From the NCBI RefSeq assembly GCF_021347895.1, contig NC_067131.1, positions 4,368,653-4,432,652 on the forward strand: 64,000 nt of DNA. Reading direction: 5' to 3'. Shown one piece after another: positions 46,250 through 58,273 of the stretch. Position 1 is the stretch's first letter; the number at the start of each line of letters is the position of its first letter. Both the position numbers and the translations under genes were made by a program. A model generated the notes under the pieces. That model worked only from the letters and a program-made list of their open reading frames with translations. It made no database searches and was not told the DNA's origin. The DNA is from Acanthochromis polyacanthus. Its lineage: Eukaryota > Chordata > Actinopteri > Pomacentridae.

Positions 46250-48905
46250 CTCTAGCTTAGCAGCATAGTGTTGCTAACCAGTACTGTATAACTCCACGGG
46301 AACTCCAGACGCTGAACCTCGTCTCATTTGCTGTCTTTGTGTTAAATGAATAGCCTAATGAGTTGACCTTTGCAATAGGCTTCCACTTGACAAATATCCC
46401 CTTCATCACAGAAAGAGAGTGCGCCTGCCGGACTGTGTACTGTAATGTGTGTCGATTAGCTCTTTTTCCTCTTCTTGGCTCGCAGACTGAGCGTCTGGCT
46501 AACGGCCACAGCGAAAGAGTGAAGACAGAAGGGTGTGAAGTCTGCAATCAGACTACCGTCCCCATGACATTTTTCTATTAACAGCGGACTATTTGGAGAC
46601 TCAATTTTCATCTTATCGCGCTAAAAAATTCCATCGCAGCTCTGGAAAGTGTAGAAAAGCCAAATCACACCAATCAAATTGTCGGAGCTTGAATGAATCT
46701 GTCCTGTTCTCGCAAGCTGTCGGCTGTGTGGAAAGTTTTCACTCCGCTCAGAAGCGTTAGCACGTTGCAATATGCTCTTTTTTCCAACAATTTGCAGAAA
46801 TTCGAGGCGGCACAGAAGCTCACGAGATGGAGATATCTGGCTTTATAATGTGTGTTTGATATTAATACGCTAAATATATTGAAATAGAAGAAGGTTCCAA
46901 CAAAACAAAACCGCAAAGCATCCTGCAGTTATTGGATAATTGCAAACACAGATGGCTATAAAATGACATTTGTTGAAAGCCGCAATGATACTAATATCCA
47001 TCTGCAGACTGAGTACACTAGACATAAATAAGATGTTTTCTACCGTACAACCATCCTGATTTTCATTATTTTAAGGTTAAGATTTGATTCTTGTCTTTGG
47101 CAGTTAAGAAAACAATATCGCTCAAGGTCAGTTTCGTAAATGTTCAGGAGCTTTGACAATATCACATCATCTTCATCAGCCTGTGGTTGGGAAAAAGGCG
47201 TGTTTGCATAATTTAGCATTTCTGCAAGTCTGTTGTTCAGGACAAGCATTGCAGCAGACGAGCTAACCAAATTCCTGCTAATGTAGATCATGTGATATCA
47301 CTAAAAGCTCCTAAAAAGCTTCTAATTGGACCAAGTAATGATAGTTTTCTCAACTTCACATGTCAAGAATGAACTCAACTGCATCTACCGTCAAAGACCA
47401 TGTGATATGTGTAAAGCTACAATGATTTATCAATTAATTGTGAACTATTAAATTAATTGACACCTGTTTTGATCATTAATGAATCTGTTTAGGCTATTTT
47501 TTTAAGAAAAACTGTCGAAATTCTTTGATTACATGATTACAGCTTGGATATTTGGTTTCTTTGCTGGTTTCCTTCCTCCTCTACAACAGTAAACTGACTA
47601 TCTTTGGGTCTGGGACAAAACAAGACCTTTAAGGATGTCATGTTGGGCTTTGAAGAACACTGACATTTTTCAACATTTTTTGACATTTTATTTCCAAGAA
47701 ACGAATTGAAAAACGAGAAAATGATCCACAGATTAACCAACATTGATATCAGCCGTTGCCTCTTCTTATAGACTACCCTGTTAGTTGAATATGGAAGGTA
47801 TCAGCCAGGAACCAGCCATTGTTTTGCTTCTCTACCCACAGACACTTGTCTGTATCGTGAGTGAAGAGCGGTGAATGTGGGTTGAGGAACGACAGCCCAA
47901 GGTTATGAATCGGAGCTCCCACTGTGCCTGCCCTAGTTGAAGAGGCTGAGGCTGTCTTGACGGCTTCACCACAACAGAAAGGAAAACTTGTTAGCAACGA
48001 TTTTAGCCGCAGCAGCTCTTCTGACTGTGCAAACACGTCATTTATCTTAATTAGTTTGCAAGTGGCCCCCGTCTTTTGAAGAAGCAAATCTCCATTCTAC
48101 CTCTCAGCGTTCCGGTGAATGACCTTGTCCTTTTTGCTCTGGAAGACACTTTGATGCAGAATAAGGAGTTGTTTAGGGAAATGGGTGCAACGCGGATTAA
48201 GGGAAGTGACATTGGTAGCGTTAATGGATGGTTTTTCAAAGGAGCTCAGGCTCAGGAGTGTGTGGACTCTAATACTGCAGCTCTCCATGTCCTTCGGCGT
48301 GGTAAATCTCCCACAGGGCTTCTACTGCTCGCTGCTCGGCTATTCACCGCCCATCATTAGGATGGACTCCGTGTCACTTCTCACTTCAGCGCTTTCTCTC
48401 TCGGCTTTCTCAAGGCAAAAGGGGGTTGGTGAGCAAATCCTCGCTTGGCCTCCTCGTCTACTTTCCCTGCTTTTTTTAAATTCCACTCCCTGCCTCCCCC
48501 ATCCCTCCCTCCTCTTCCCCTCTTCTTGTCAAATCACTTGGCTCCTCGCCCAGTCGGGCTGACTGTACCGTCCTGCAGGGCGCTGGAGGTTCTGGCTGTT
48601 TCTTTACTTCAGCCGTCTTGTGCCCAGAAGGCGTGGAAATAAACAAGGAAAGGGCAAGAAGATGTCAAAAAAACAACAGGAATATCATGTAGCAGCAAAA
48701 AGAAAAAGAAATTAAGCTGAAACTAGCACATTAACCAACATTCTCTGCATCCGAAATCTCCAGAATTCTGTCTTTGTTATTGCCAGCAGAGAAAATGAAA
48801 AGATAAACCAATAAATTAATCTGTCAGCACTTTGTGACTTCCCTAACCTGTCTGTAGGCAGACCAAAGATATCCAAAAGTTTCATTTTTTTAATCGGACT
48901 CCCAC
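46250..48905. other. Intergenic, mostly without recognisable features
   Basis: Apart from the hAT-like repeat at 47430-47705, no gene, RNA or clear repeat was recognised. Open frames of 60-125 codons on both strands (for example 48185-48562 +, 47773-48087 -) overlap one another and show no domain. 48460-48540 is pyrimidine-rich. Confidence 0.5.
47430..47705 (-). repeat. hAT-like dispersed repeat, inverted copy
   Basis: On the - strand the segment reads like the family at 60-668 and 61385-61642, with AAATGTCAAAAAATGTTGAA, CCAAAGATAGTCAGTTTAC, GAGGAGGAAGGAAACCAGC and, at its end, the AATTAATTTAATAGTTC region. Degraded, with no clear ends. Confidence 0.65.
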
Positions 48906-48906
48906 A

Positions 48907-49054
48907 CAGACTTGCAAAAACACATTTATTTGTCATGTTTTAGTGCTAAACCTTCATCAGGCCTGATAGCATCCCTGTTCCCTTTTGGCAGATTTGAAGT
49001 TTTAGCACTAATGCATGACAAATAAATGCATTTTTGCAGGATAGACAGTGTATT
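48907..49054. mobile_element. Small MITE with CTGCAAAAATG inverted ends, copy 1
   Basis: The left arm CTTGCAAAAACACATTTATT (with TGTCATGTTTTAGTGCTAAA following) and the right arm ending AATAAATGCATTTTTGCAGG are inverse over about 45 bp. The loop carries TTCATCAGGCCTGATAGCAT. It ends near GACAGTGTA. The family recurs at 49096 and 49505. Confidence 0.75.
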
Positions 49055-49079
49055 CTCATCCATCTCCTGTGCAAAAATG

Positions 49080-49845
49080 ACTTTTTTTAACTCCTGCACA
49101 CTGTCAAGCCTGCAAAAGTACGTCTATTAGCAATGTTTCGGTGCCAAACTTCATCAGGCCTGATATTGACATCACTGCACTATTTTGCAATTTGGCCTAA
49201 TTAAGTTCTAGCACCAAAAAGTCACAAACTCCTGTAATTTTGCAGGATGAACAATGTGCATGAGTCAGTTTGAACCTTTAAGATGTGTTAGTCCATCTCC
49301 ATCTTGTGAAATAGATGTGCAAAAATCCTTCGGCAAATATGACATGACCTAAACAGGAGTAAACAGGGGATTAGTCGGGGACTATTTTCTGTCGCGTATG
49401 AATACACATTTGATGCTAAAATGAGTATTTCTAGTTAGCAGGACAGTATGAGGCTGAGGCTTAAAGTCTTTTGCAATGATTTTTTATGCTAATAAAAGAA
49501 GAAACACTGTAAAACCTGCAAAAATGCATTTATTGGCGATGTTTTGGTGCAAAACCTTTATAAGGGCTGATAACGTCACTATACCTTTTTGCAAATTTGC
49601 GCAGCAAAGTGCTAGCATCAGAATGTTCAAAATAAATTGTATTTTTGCAGTTTACAGTGTAAAATAGTCTAAATAGTTCTCAAACAGTTGGGCTTTGTGG
49701 TTTTTAGTTAATATGACTTAAACAGGAGTAAACAGTGGATTTATTAGGGACTGTTTTCTGCAGCGTATTAATACACATTTGATGCTAAAGTGTGTACTTC
49801 CAGTTAGCAGGACAGTATATGAAGTTGAGGCTTGAAATCTGTCAT
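49080..49845 (+). repeat. Local tandem duplication (about 365-405 bp) carrying MITE copies 2 and 3
   Basis: MITE copy 2 (about 49096-49255, CACTGTCAAGCCTGCAAAAG to TTTTGCAGGATGAACAATGT) and copy 3 (about 49505-49660, CACTGTAAAACCTGCAAAAA to TTTTTGCAGTTTACAGTGT) are each followed by a block containing AACAGGAGTAAACAG, TACACATTTGATGCTAAA and GTTAGCAGGACAGTAT (49350-49465 and 49715-49830). The repeated order of MITE plus unique flank shows a duplication of the locus rather than two insertions. The two offsets differ by about 40 bp, so indels followed. Confidence 0.75.
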
Positions 49846-49849
49846 AAAA

Positions 49850-52230
49850 TGCTGGTATTATTGGAGGAAAATGTCACTCATTGCAACAGTGTGGCTCATT
49901 AATGTGTTTATTAGTTTTTGGAGAACGGGAGCTTTGACGTGTGGAGGAATATGACTCATCAGGCTCTGGATGTTGTTGGTTCCTTTAATTTCATGCTATT
50001 TAAAGTTAGAAAAATGTTGAATATCACCAGATTTATCTTTGCTTGTCATTTTAAAGTGCAAATCTAATCATCAGTGATTCTTTTTCCATTATATTGATCA
50101 CCAGCTTTACTGCAGGAGTTAAAATACTTTTTTTTTCTAAATACCACGTTATGAATGGATTTAAAGAATATCAAACATGAATGTTAACACTTGGAGACTC
50201 TGTGCCATTGTGTCCTTCCCTTTACTGCTCAGTGAGAATGACATTCCTCCAGTTTCAGTGTTTCTTTTCTTTCTCCAGAAACATCCGACCTGAGGCTCTC
50301 TATTATCAAGCCCATCCATGTTGGCCAAAGGGCACCAAGTTCCAATTTAGTTCCTGTAATTTATTCCGTAGCTTTGAGCGACACGTGTATGTACGCACCA
50401 TTCATTCAGTATGTGCCTCATTTTATATTCAGTTTATATTTTGCATATTTTGTGTAATATTTCACCGTAAGCATCCTGTAACGTCTAGATCAAGTCTGAA
50501 GGGAAATGCTGTAATGCTGTTTTGTGCAGGTTCCGTGATGTTCCATAATGAGAAATATTTCATTAATCACTTTATTAATAAATTTATTTGCTTCAGTAAA
50601 CTGACGGTGAGCCGTGTGCTGTGTTCTGATGGAGCGTTTAGCCTACATATCACGCAGAGGCCGACTGAAACGCTTCCAGCCGCAGTCTGGGACCCGATAT
50701 GTGGTAATAGCTGGGGCTGAGCTCGCCTCTAATCCGCCCACTAACAGCTGTTTCACCGGGTGACGTCGAGGCGGCTAAAACCCCTGCGGTCGGCATGACA
50801 ACGCCGCTTCCCACTGCCACTGTGTCAGCAGCCATCATCAGCAGAACCTCAGCAGGGGTTTATAATCCGCTGGCTGATGCATGACGATCTGTTGCTGAGA
50901 GTGGGATGACTCTTTCCTGTCTTTTTTTATTTATTTTTTAAGGCAGTCACTAAGTAGGACCGGACAGGCTGACCCGGTGGGTAAATGAAAGGACGGACTG
51001 AACCAGCCCAAACTAATCTGTCTGACTGTGGGAGGGTTTTAGGATCTGTGGAGCTGCAGCCCTGATTCACATCCAGCCATCACAGACTTTAACTATGACT
51101 TACCTTATAAAGCTATTTCAATTCATCCACTGCACTAAAGTGTTCACTTCTTGACCTCAACTTCATTCTGATTAAATTTAGACTTTTTCAAAGCTATAAA
51201 CACAGACAACTGAGCATCCATTCTGATTCTGCAACTACAGAGACATTCTACAATCACGATTCATTATATAAAACTTTTAAAATTGTTCCGATTTTGACAT
51301 GAAATCTCAAAGCAACAGAGCTGAGACATGGATGTAGCAGAACTGAGTAAACTTTCTAAACTCCCAAAACCCCTTTTCAGGAATGAAACGCATGTCATCT
51401 TGTAAGAAATTACCAAACTGGTGCCATTTAACAGAGCCAGAAACCGTAAAAACAAGGACAATCTTTGAATTTTCAGCTTTCCAACGGTCCTTGAACTTAT
51501 CACCTTCTCCTTTATTGGAAACTTTAACTAAATTTAAGCTAAAAGTCATGATTTTTCAATCAAATTCACTTTATTTTAACATGTCTCATTGAAAAAGTGG
51601 ATTAAAATAAAGCGTAAATTTATGCTCCACAACGCAACCAAGAAAGCTAAAACTCTGACTTTTTGGTTGAACTGCAGGCAGTGTTTAGACAAAGCAAATA
51701 GAGACACAAATAAGAAAAAAATAAGCAGTGAAATATATGAAGTATTTCTTGCTTTATGATGTGTTGCACTTTAAGTGTGTTAAACTGTACAGAAAACATC
51801 TCTAGTTCTCTCTGCTTTCAGCCATTCGACCCAGAGTTACTCACATTGCAGTTTTCCAGTGTCCTGCTCATTTTCACTCCAGCAAACTGCTGCAGGCCAA
51901 ATAGTCATTTTTCCAGTCACTCATCCTTATCATTTGCTTACACGGGCAATACTGACATATAGAAGTACACGAGAACTCTTATACGCTTTTTTTTATGTAG
52001 CCCTCAGGTGATTAAAACCAGAAAGTTCTGCTTTTCTAACTGCTGATGAAGCTCATATGATAATTACAGTTTAAATTACATCGGATTAGTGCATGTAAGA
52101 CCCTGATGTCAAAAACGTTCTGCTCAGGACACCGACCTAGTTGAGTCATCACTCGAAGTTTACAGGGTTCTCTAAAGTCTGGACACACAGGAGTTCTCAT
52201 TAACTATATTTTTATATTTTTTGCCTCCAC
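49850..52230. other. Intergenic, no recognisable gene
   Basis: The longest open frame (50181-50720, +, 179 codons) has no recognisable domain, begins in no evident promoter context and is rich in Phe, Ser and Cys as expected from AT-rich DNA. A GC-richer patch at 50640-50880 might be a conserved or regulatory sequence, but nothing specific can be named. Confidence 0.4.
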
Positions 52231-52238
52231 AGATTACA

Positions 52239-52565
52239 TGGTTTTGTCGAAAGGAGAACGAGCTGAACTGGTACTTCTCAGTGAACGTGACGGATGGACA
52301 TGTGGAAAGACAGCAGGTGACTTTAATGGCTTGGCTTTTCCACGGTGGTGAAGGTGGTAAAAAAAAGATTAAAGAAACGAGCAGCGTCATGGACAAATCC
52401 CGTTCTTGATGACCAAATGTGTCAGCCCAAATTAAAGGACTGATAATGGCTAAAATTTCTGCTAGAACCAAAAAAAATGCTTCTCTAACTCGAACCCTGT
52501 CTTTCTATATGTCCATCATTCACTGAGAAGTACCAGTTCAACTCTTTGTTCTTTCAACAAAACCA
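52239..52565. repeat. Inverted repeat with about 70-75-bp arms
   Basis: The left arm (52239-52313: TGGTTTTGTCGAAAGGAGAA, CTGAACTGGTACTTCTCAGT, GGATGGACATGTGGAAAGAC) is matched in inverse by 52497-52565 (CTGTCTTTCTATATGTCCAT, CACTGAGAAGTACCAGTTCA, TCTTTCAACAAAACCA). Identity is about 85-90% with a small indel. The 183-bp spacer includes TGGCTTTTCCACGGTGGTGA. No target duplication was found. Probably a MITE-like element or an inverted duplication. Confidence 0.75.
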
Positions 52566-53097
52566 GCTAAACCCAAAACTACATGTCCACAGGGCCACTT
52601 TTTGGTGGGCTGGTCACTAGTTGGCCACTAAGTGGTCACATGACAGCCCGTCGCATCAGCATGGTGGCTCGGTCCCAAACTTTCTCTTTTTTTACGAAAA
52701 CAGTCCAGCAATAAAGTACCTCTAAAAGATAATAATCGGCTGAATCTGTCCTGGATTCAGTTCAACGACAGCTAGTTTGGACGTTTTACAAAAGTTTCGC
52801 AATGCGTCGGACCTCCGCTCCCCGCGCTGCATTTGCATAAAAGAAGCTAATTTTATGCAAACAACCTCCGGGGCGACGCACCAGAACACAGTTTGAAATG
52901 CAACCAGCATTCAATGTAGAGCGTTTCTCATAAACAATGAATGGGATGCGAGAAACTGATGAATCCTGTGGACACGTACCTTAACGTTAGCTACGACAGT
53001 CCTGGTATTAGCCAACCCATAATAGATCATTTTTCAAGACACGGAAAGTGCTTGAGTCTAAAATTGTTGAATATATTTGCTATAATCACATTTTGCA

Positions 53098-53280
53098 GTA
53101 CCGAAATTTCCGGTAATTTATGTAATTATAAGTTTAAAAAAAATCTTTGCGTTAATATCTCATCGTACGACATGGATGCCTGCGGCTTATATACAAGTTT
53201 TTATAGCTGTACTCATGAGACAATTTAGTGGGTGCGGCTTATAGTTAGGTGCGCTCAATCGGCTGGAAATTATGGTAATC
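53098..53280. repeat. MITE-like fragment with TAAGCCGCACC family motif
   Basis: It starts ACCGAAATTTCCGGTAATTT and ends GGGTGCGGCTTATAGTTAGG and then CTGGAAATTATGGTAAT. The GGTGCGGCTTATAG phrase and the TACGGTAATTTCC-like inverted ends are typical of a very common fish and vertebrate DNA-transposon-derived repeat (from memory). Degraded. Confidence 0.5.
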
Positions 53281-53737
53281 TGTGAATGTAGTAGACAGAT
53301 GAAAAATGCAGATAAATAGAAATGAAACAAGTTTTTTTTGTTGTTTAAGTTCACAAATATGTCTATTCATCCATTCAGTCTCAACCAACATTTATTTGAA
53401 TTGGAAAAACTTTGCATATTGTGTCAAATATTGCTGTTTGACAAAAATGTGATTAATCGTGATTAATTAATTACAAAGCCTCTAATTAGTGTGATTCATT
53501 TTTGAGATATATATGCAGGCTTTTTGTTTACGAATTTCTGTCAGTTTATAAAATATTTTGCTGTAAATGTTGAAGTGAACCAAGAAACTGTAACCAAAAC
53601 ACATAGTTTCAACAAAAAAAATAGTTTGGAAAGTATATATATATGTAAATATATTTGGATGGGAACAAAGCCTATAGAGAAACAGTTCTGCCATAAAAAT
53701 TGTATTTACTAGACACAGTTCCAATTCTATGAGTACA

Positions 53738-53845
53738 TGCCCAGCCCTGGCTCCTACAGGCTTCACTTTTGTTTTTTGGGGGGTGGCCAGAATGTATGGG
53801 GCTGTGGCCACCCCAGGTCATGTTTTGGCTCCGCCCCTGCAGAGG
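53738..53845. repeat. Short dispersed repeat fragment
   Basis: The phrase GGCTGTGGCCACCCCAGGTC, followed by ATGTTTTGGCTCCGCCCCTGC, belongs to a recurrent fish intergenic repeat by recollection. Ends are not definable. It accounts for the GC rise in this region and for the overlapping frames on both strands. Confidence 0.45.
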
Positions 53846-54169
53846 GGATTTGCTGTCAGGAATATTTACAGTACAGTTCTCTGGTTTTGATCCAAGACAG
53901 TAAAAAGCAGTCGACCAGAGAATGAACTGCAAAGTGAACCGTCAGTCTCTGGGTGGAGAAAATAAAAGTCACACTCTAAACTCCATCAGTATCTCCACCG
54001 CGGTGCCCTTAACCCTCAACTGAACCTTCAAGCTCCAGTATAACTCTCACAGGCCAATACTTCAGACTTATGGAGAGTTCAGAAATACTGCTCTGTTTTT
54101 CTTAATTAAACTTGTGCTTTTGTCTCATTGCGAGTGAGATTAGCTGGGAGCACAAAAAGACGAGCGGCG

Positions 54170-57100
54170 GCCTTGAACGATCAGTGCATTTTATTTTTCC
54201 ATCACAGTACAAAAATAAATTAAAATAAGCAGAAACAAACTCAGAAAAGAAAGTTTTCAATTACATCAACAGCTTTTTTTGTCTTTTTTCCCCAAAAAAG
54301 AAAAAAAAAGAACATTTGTATTTAACAGCATCCACCCCCCTCCCTCACCAAGAGAAAGACCAGAGTGGTTGGAGTTTTATCCTCGTCCATAAGAAAAAAA
54401 CATGTCACACATTCTTCTGTACAAATAAAATGCTGCTCACACACACACACACACTCATCCATCCATTTACACACTCACTCAGCCGTTGAATGCCTCTCTT
54501 TTTGAAGTTTTTAATCACTGTTTCGTTTTTTTCTTCAAATTTATCTACAAAGTACGCAACGAGATACAGAAAAAGAATCTGACAGAAATCTTGAACTATC
54601 ACTTGTCTTTTTTTTTTTAGAAGCTTCTGAAAGTCAAACAACTACTTGATGATGCAAGTGAAGAAACATGGCACATTTCAAGTGAAGTCGGGGGCATGTG
54701 GACGGAGAGAGAGAAAAAGATTCGGGGTGTCTGTTCGAGGCCCTTTATCCCTTTATTTTATGCCCTGCTTTTTAAAAATATTCCTGAATCCCATCCGAAG
54801 TGCGTGTCCCCTCCCCTCCAACCTTTATTGTGCCAGTGCGATCCCTCCAAAATGAACTGCCTCGCTGCGAAAAACTCCAAAAGCCACAGCAGAGAAGCTA
54901 GTGTGAGCTGCTCATTTGCTCTGATTTACACGGCAGAAAAGAAAAGAAGACATGATGGAGGCCTTTTGTCGCCACAACTGCTCCATTATTCCAAGAAAAT
55001 AAGAGTACACGACTGGTCTGTAGCTGTATAGGATGTGAAAACCAGTCAATGCAAGTCTTTGTAAAGGAAATACTGAAGCTTATCCAGTGATTGAAGTCAT
55101 TATGGAGACAATGAGGAGCTGCAGCAGCATTTTTTCTGACTATTCTACGAAATAAGAAGCTACAATTGTTCTGCATGCTTTCTGTTTGGTTGTAAAGGTT
55201 CCCCTCGCACATAAAACTGAGATTACTCCTCCAGCCTCTACGTGAAAGTCGCCTCTTTAGGTGGATTTACAGTGAGGTGATGCCCTCAAGGTACACTGTG
55301 CTTCTCTGCAGCCGCAATGAACCAGACATTGTCGTTTAAATGATTTATTCCCCCTAGAAATTAGAAAAGAAACTGAGTGTGTGCTTCGTGTTTCTGATAT
55401 GTGGGACAGCAGGTTGGGTTGAGCTCCGAATTCAGGACAAAAAAAAAGATGTTTTCAAGGCTTTTTCTGAAGCGAAAACCTCCGTGATGTTGAGGCGTCC
55501 TTGAGGATTGGTGATGGTCAGATTTAACAGTGGTTTTGATCTCAGGGCTGTTTAATTAGATTCTCATTGATAAAATCCCTGCAACATTCATTTGCATAAA
55601 CCAGATCAATCTTCATTCCCACCAAAAGATAAGCACACCTGCTTCACCAGCAAACCCCCTTCTTCTTCCTCCAAAAGTCTCTCCTCGAGATCCTTCATTT
55701 ACATTAAATGTGCCTAAATAATAAATACAGAAATGGCAATAAATTAGGTGTCAGTAAGTAGGTATTATTAGATGAAAAATCCACCTCGTCATTCAAGAGC
55801 TGGACAGACAGTACAGTAGTCTTTTCCTCAGACCTGTGGGGATTTTTCATCGAAGATATGGCACTGTTTTAACATTTTCTATGCTGAATCATAAGCACGA
55901 AATCAAAAAAACGCTCATTCCAAAGTGGTTGCGACACAACCTATAGACAAAAAGTACAAAACAAAAGAAAAAAACAATTTCCCTGGTAAACAAATAGCCT
56001 ATTTTAGCAAGCAGAGCTAAATAAACTAGTGTCACTTTGTTCACAGCATTCTCTAATGCAGATGCAGTTGATTTTACAAATCAAGTAAAAAGAAGAACAT
56101 TGCTCCTCCATCTCCTCTCCTGGAAATTTTTGTAAAATTGCATGGCACACGTGCAAAAACATTACATTTCTAAGTAAAAAAGAAAAAAAACTTGTTCCAG
56201 AAAAGCAATAAATAAGCCTCCATAGGTGTAAGCCTCTGGGGAGTAAAACATCCATTAACTTGTTGGGTTTTTTTTGTTGTTTTTTTTCTAGATGAAAATA
56301 AAGTAGGTCTTTCTGAACACACTCGATGTGACCACTGGCCAAAAGTCCCACAATGCAGTGCTCATCGTCCATCCGGTTGGCGTGTAAGAGCCAGAAACCC
56401 ACCAAAACATGGATTGAGCAGTCTAGTGGCCATCATTGTTCCTTCCTCGCGTGGCCAGATATGCAAAAAAAGTAAAAGTCCAGTCGTATCCGTATCAGTG
56501 GAGGGTTGTTCCAGAGCGCCAGGGTTTGCAGCTCAGAGGCCTGTTCATCCATGATGCATGAAGAAAGCCAGTCAGGCGATGGCCCTCACCCTCCTGCAGT
56601 AGGCAGTGCACATCACAACAGTCAGAAGGTCACTGGTCGGCAGCCTCAGTCCTGTCCACATTCATAGCTGTAGATGTATGCTTCCATTTCTACACTCTTT
56701 TTTTTTTAAGGTTTTCAGTTTTTCATATAGATATAGTATATCTGTAACGTTAGCAAAGGATTTACCCAAGTCTGGCATTTTTTTCTTTGTGTCTTTAAAA
56801 AAAAAAAGCTTTCATTCTCGGGTGCTCATTAATCCATCCTTCGCTGGTTTGAAAATAGAATTTGGCCCTGATAGTTACAGGCAGTGGGGTGCTCTCAGGT
56901 GTCAAACCCACATTTTGTTTTGTTTTTTTTGGTGACCATCAGACTAAACCACCACCTTCACCCCACCCTCACCCCAGAAAGATTATCAGTCCTGCAAGAT
57001 ACAAAGTGGTTATAAATGTCAAACATTTCCCAACTGGCCGAGTCTCCTCCTTCAGTTTGGACAGGAATAAATAAAACAGCATCACAAACAGTCTTTAAAA

Positions 57101-57181
57101 TGCCAGACTGGAGCATCCCTCCCTCCCCCCTCCTCACCCCCCCCCCCCCCCTCAAGCCCCTCTACTCCCCCCAGCATCCCC
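54170..57181 (-). other. CDK5R1: CDK5R1 3'UTR candidate
   Basis: Downstream of the CDK5R1 stop, reading leftward, no other gene or obvious dispersed repeat is seen for about 3 kb. AATAAA signals on the - strand (TTTATT on +) occur at 55343, 54752 and 54190-54195, the last followed by a T/G-rich stretch. A single long 3'UTR of about 3 kb fits what is known of vertebrate CDK5R1 mRNAs. C-rich (57140-57152) and poly-T/A tracts occur. The exact end is inferred. Confidence 0.5.
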
Positions 57182-58090
57182 TCACCGGTCCAGGCCGATG
57201 AGCAGGCGGCTCCTCTCCTCCTCCTTCTGGCTCTCGTTCTTCAGGTCGGCGAACACCTGAGTGAAGTAGTGCGGGTCAGAGTTGATCTGGAGCATCTTGG
57301 CGCTCATCAGGTTGATGATGGACAGGCAGCGGTCCCAGAAGGTCTCCTTGGAGCTCTCCACCAGGAAGGGCTTGAGCGGGTAGGAGATCTCGTTGCCCAT
57401 GTAGGAGTAGGACAGGTAGAGGCAGGTGAGCAGCACGGCCTGCAGCTCGTGCTCCGTGGCCACCTCTGAGGAGACCACGTCGCGGCACAGCATGTAGACG
57501 AAGACCACGTTGGCGGGCGTGATGAAGCCCTGGTCCTGCCAGCCCTGCAGCAGCAGGGAGCGGTCCACGCTGCGCAGCCACAGCACCGGGTCGGTGGGGG
57601 ACAGGTGCTTCAGTCGGTAGCAGCGCCGGCACAGGAACTCCCCGAGGCAACGCAGCAGCTCGCTGGTGGAGGCCTGGACGATCACCCTCTTAGGGGTCCC
57701 GGGGGCCACATTGGAGTTAGTCAGAGGGGCCTTTTTGACAGAAGATACCGTGTTGTTGGAGCTCTTGGTGAGAGCTGGAGTGCTCTGGTCCTGGGTGAAG
57801 GTGGAGAGGTTGGCGCAGGACTGGGACTTCTTCAGGTTCTCGTTGTTCAGATGGGTGACGTTGTTCTGGTAGGTGCTGTTGGGCTGCACCTTCTTGGAGC
57901 CTTTCTTCTTGGCCGACACGGCGACGATCCGCTTCCAGGGCAGCACGTTGATGAGCGAGTGGCGCTTCAGGTTCTTATCTTTGGCGTTCTTGCTGTTCTG
58001 GACGGCCGTGTAGTGGCCCACGGTGGCTGGCCCATCCTCGAACAGGGCCGCCTTCCGGTAGCTGGGGGACAAAGACAGCACGGTTCCCAT
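57182..58090 (-). CDS. CDK5R1: CDK5 regulatory subunit 1 (p35), complete single-exon CDS
   Basis: A 302-codon frame (mammals about 307) begins [10 protein letters not shown], with Gly2 as N-myristoylation site and Ser8-Pro9 as a known CDK5 target. It then has a basic N-terminal region ([15 protein letters not shown], 43-57; KKKGSKK, 61-67), the SCANLSTF stretch ending at Phe98, a Ser/Thr/Asn-rich linker, [20 protein letters not shown] (131-150) and the cyclin-box-like CDK5-binding domain to the C-terminal LLIGLDR. p35 binds and activates CDK5 without a phosphorylated T-loop, at the plasma membrane of neurons. Calpain cuts mammalian p35 after Phe98 to make p25. Here Thr, not Ala, follows. The start has a strong context (GTCACCATGG). 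GC-rich at third positions against AT-rich surroundings. MYO1D converges on it, and PSMD11 lies head-to-head upstream. Confidence 0.97.
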   Translation of the reverse strand: MGTVLSLSPSYRKAALFEDGPATVGHYTAVQNSKNAKDKNLKRHSLINVLPWKRIVAVSAKKKGSKKVQPNSTYQNNVTHLNNENLKKSQSCANLSTFTQDQSTPALTKSSNNTVSSVKKAPLTNSNVAPGTPKRVIVQASTSELLRCLGEFLCRRCYRLKHLSPTDPVLWLRSVDRSLLLQGWQDQGFITPANVVFVYMLCRDVVSSEVATEHELQAVLLTCLYLSYSYMGNEISYPLKPFLVESSKETFWDRCLSIINLMSAKMLQINSDPHYFTQVFADLKNESQKEEERSRLLIGLDR

Positions 58091-58273
58091 GGTGACGGTG
58101 GGGAGGTGTCAGAAGAGTGAGGATGGGGGAAATCCTGAGGGTCTCAAAGCCTCAATGCTGCAGGGAGCTGGGAGTCCCGGCTACAGGCTGCTGCTGGGCA
58201 TCGACAGAGCTGGAGGAGATAGTCTCTGAGGGGGGAGGAGGATCAGATCCACGGAGATAATCAGCTCTCTCTG
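58091..58273 (-). other. CDK5R1: CDK5R1 5'UTR, exon 2 part with likely splice acceptor
   Basis: On the - strand the sequence TTTTTTTCTGTTTTCAG ends at 58274, a strong acceptor (AG = CT at 58274-58275 on +), leaving about 183 bp of 5'UTR before the ATG. This supports a gene with a non-coding first exon and all coding sequence in exon 2. Inferred, no transcript evidence. Confidence 0.55.

Noticed and set aside
48907..49660. Three spaced hairpins considered as a CRISPR-like array
   Set aside because: The repeats are inverted-end MITEs of unequal spacing in a vertebrate genome, explained by one insertion and a tandem duplication.
50181..50720. 179-codon + strand frame
   Set aside because: Longest unexplained frame, but of low-complexity AT-rich composition, with no recognisable motif and no splice or promoter support.
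57605..58120. 171-codon + strand frame opposite CDK5R1
   Set aside because: Antisense shadow of the GC-rich CDK5R1 coding sequence. The - strand frame is the real gene.
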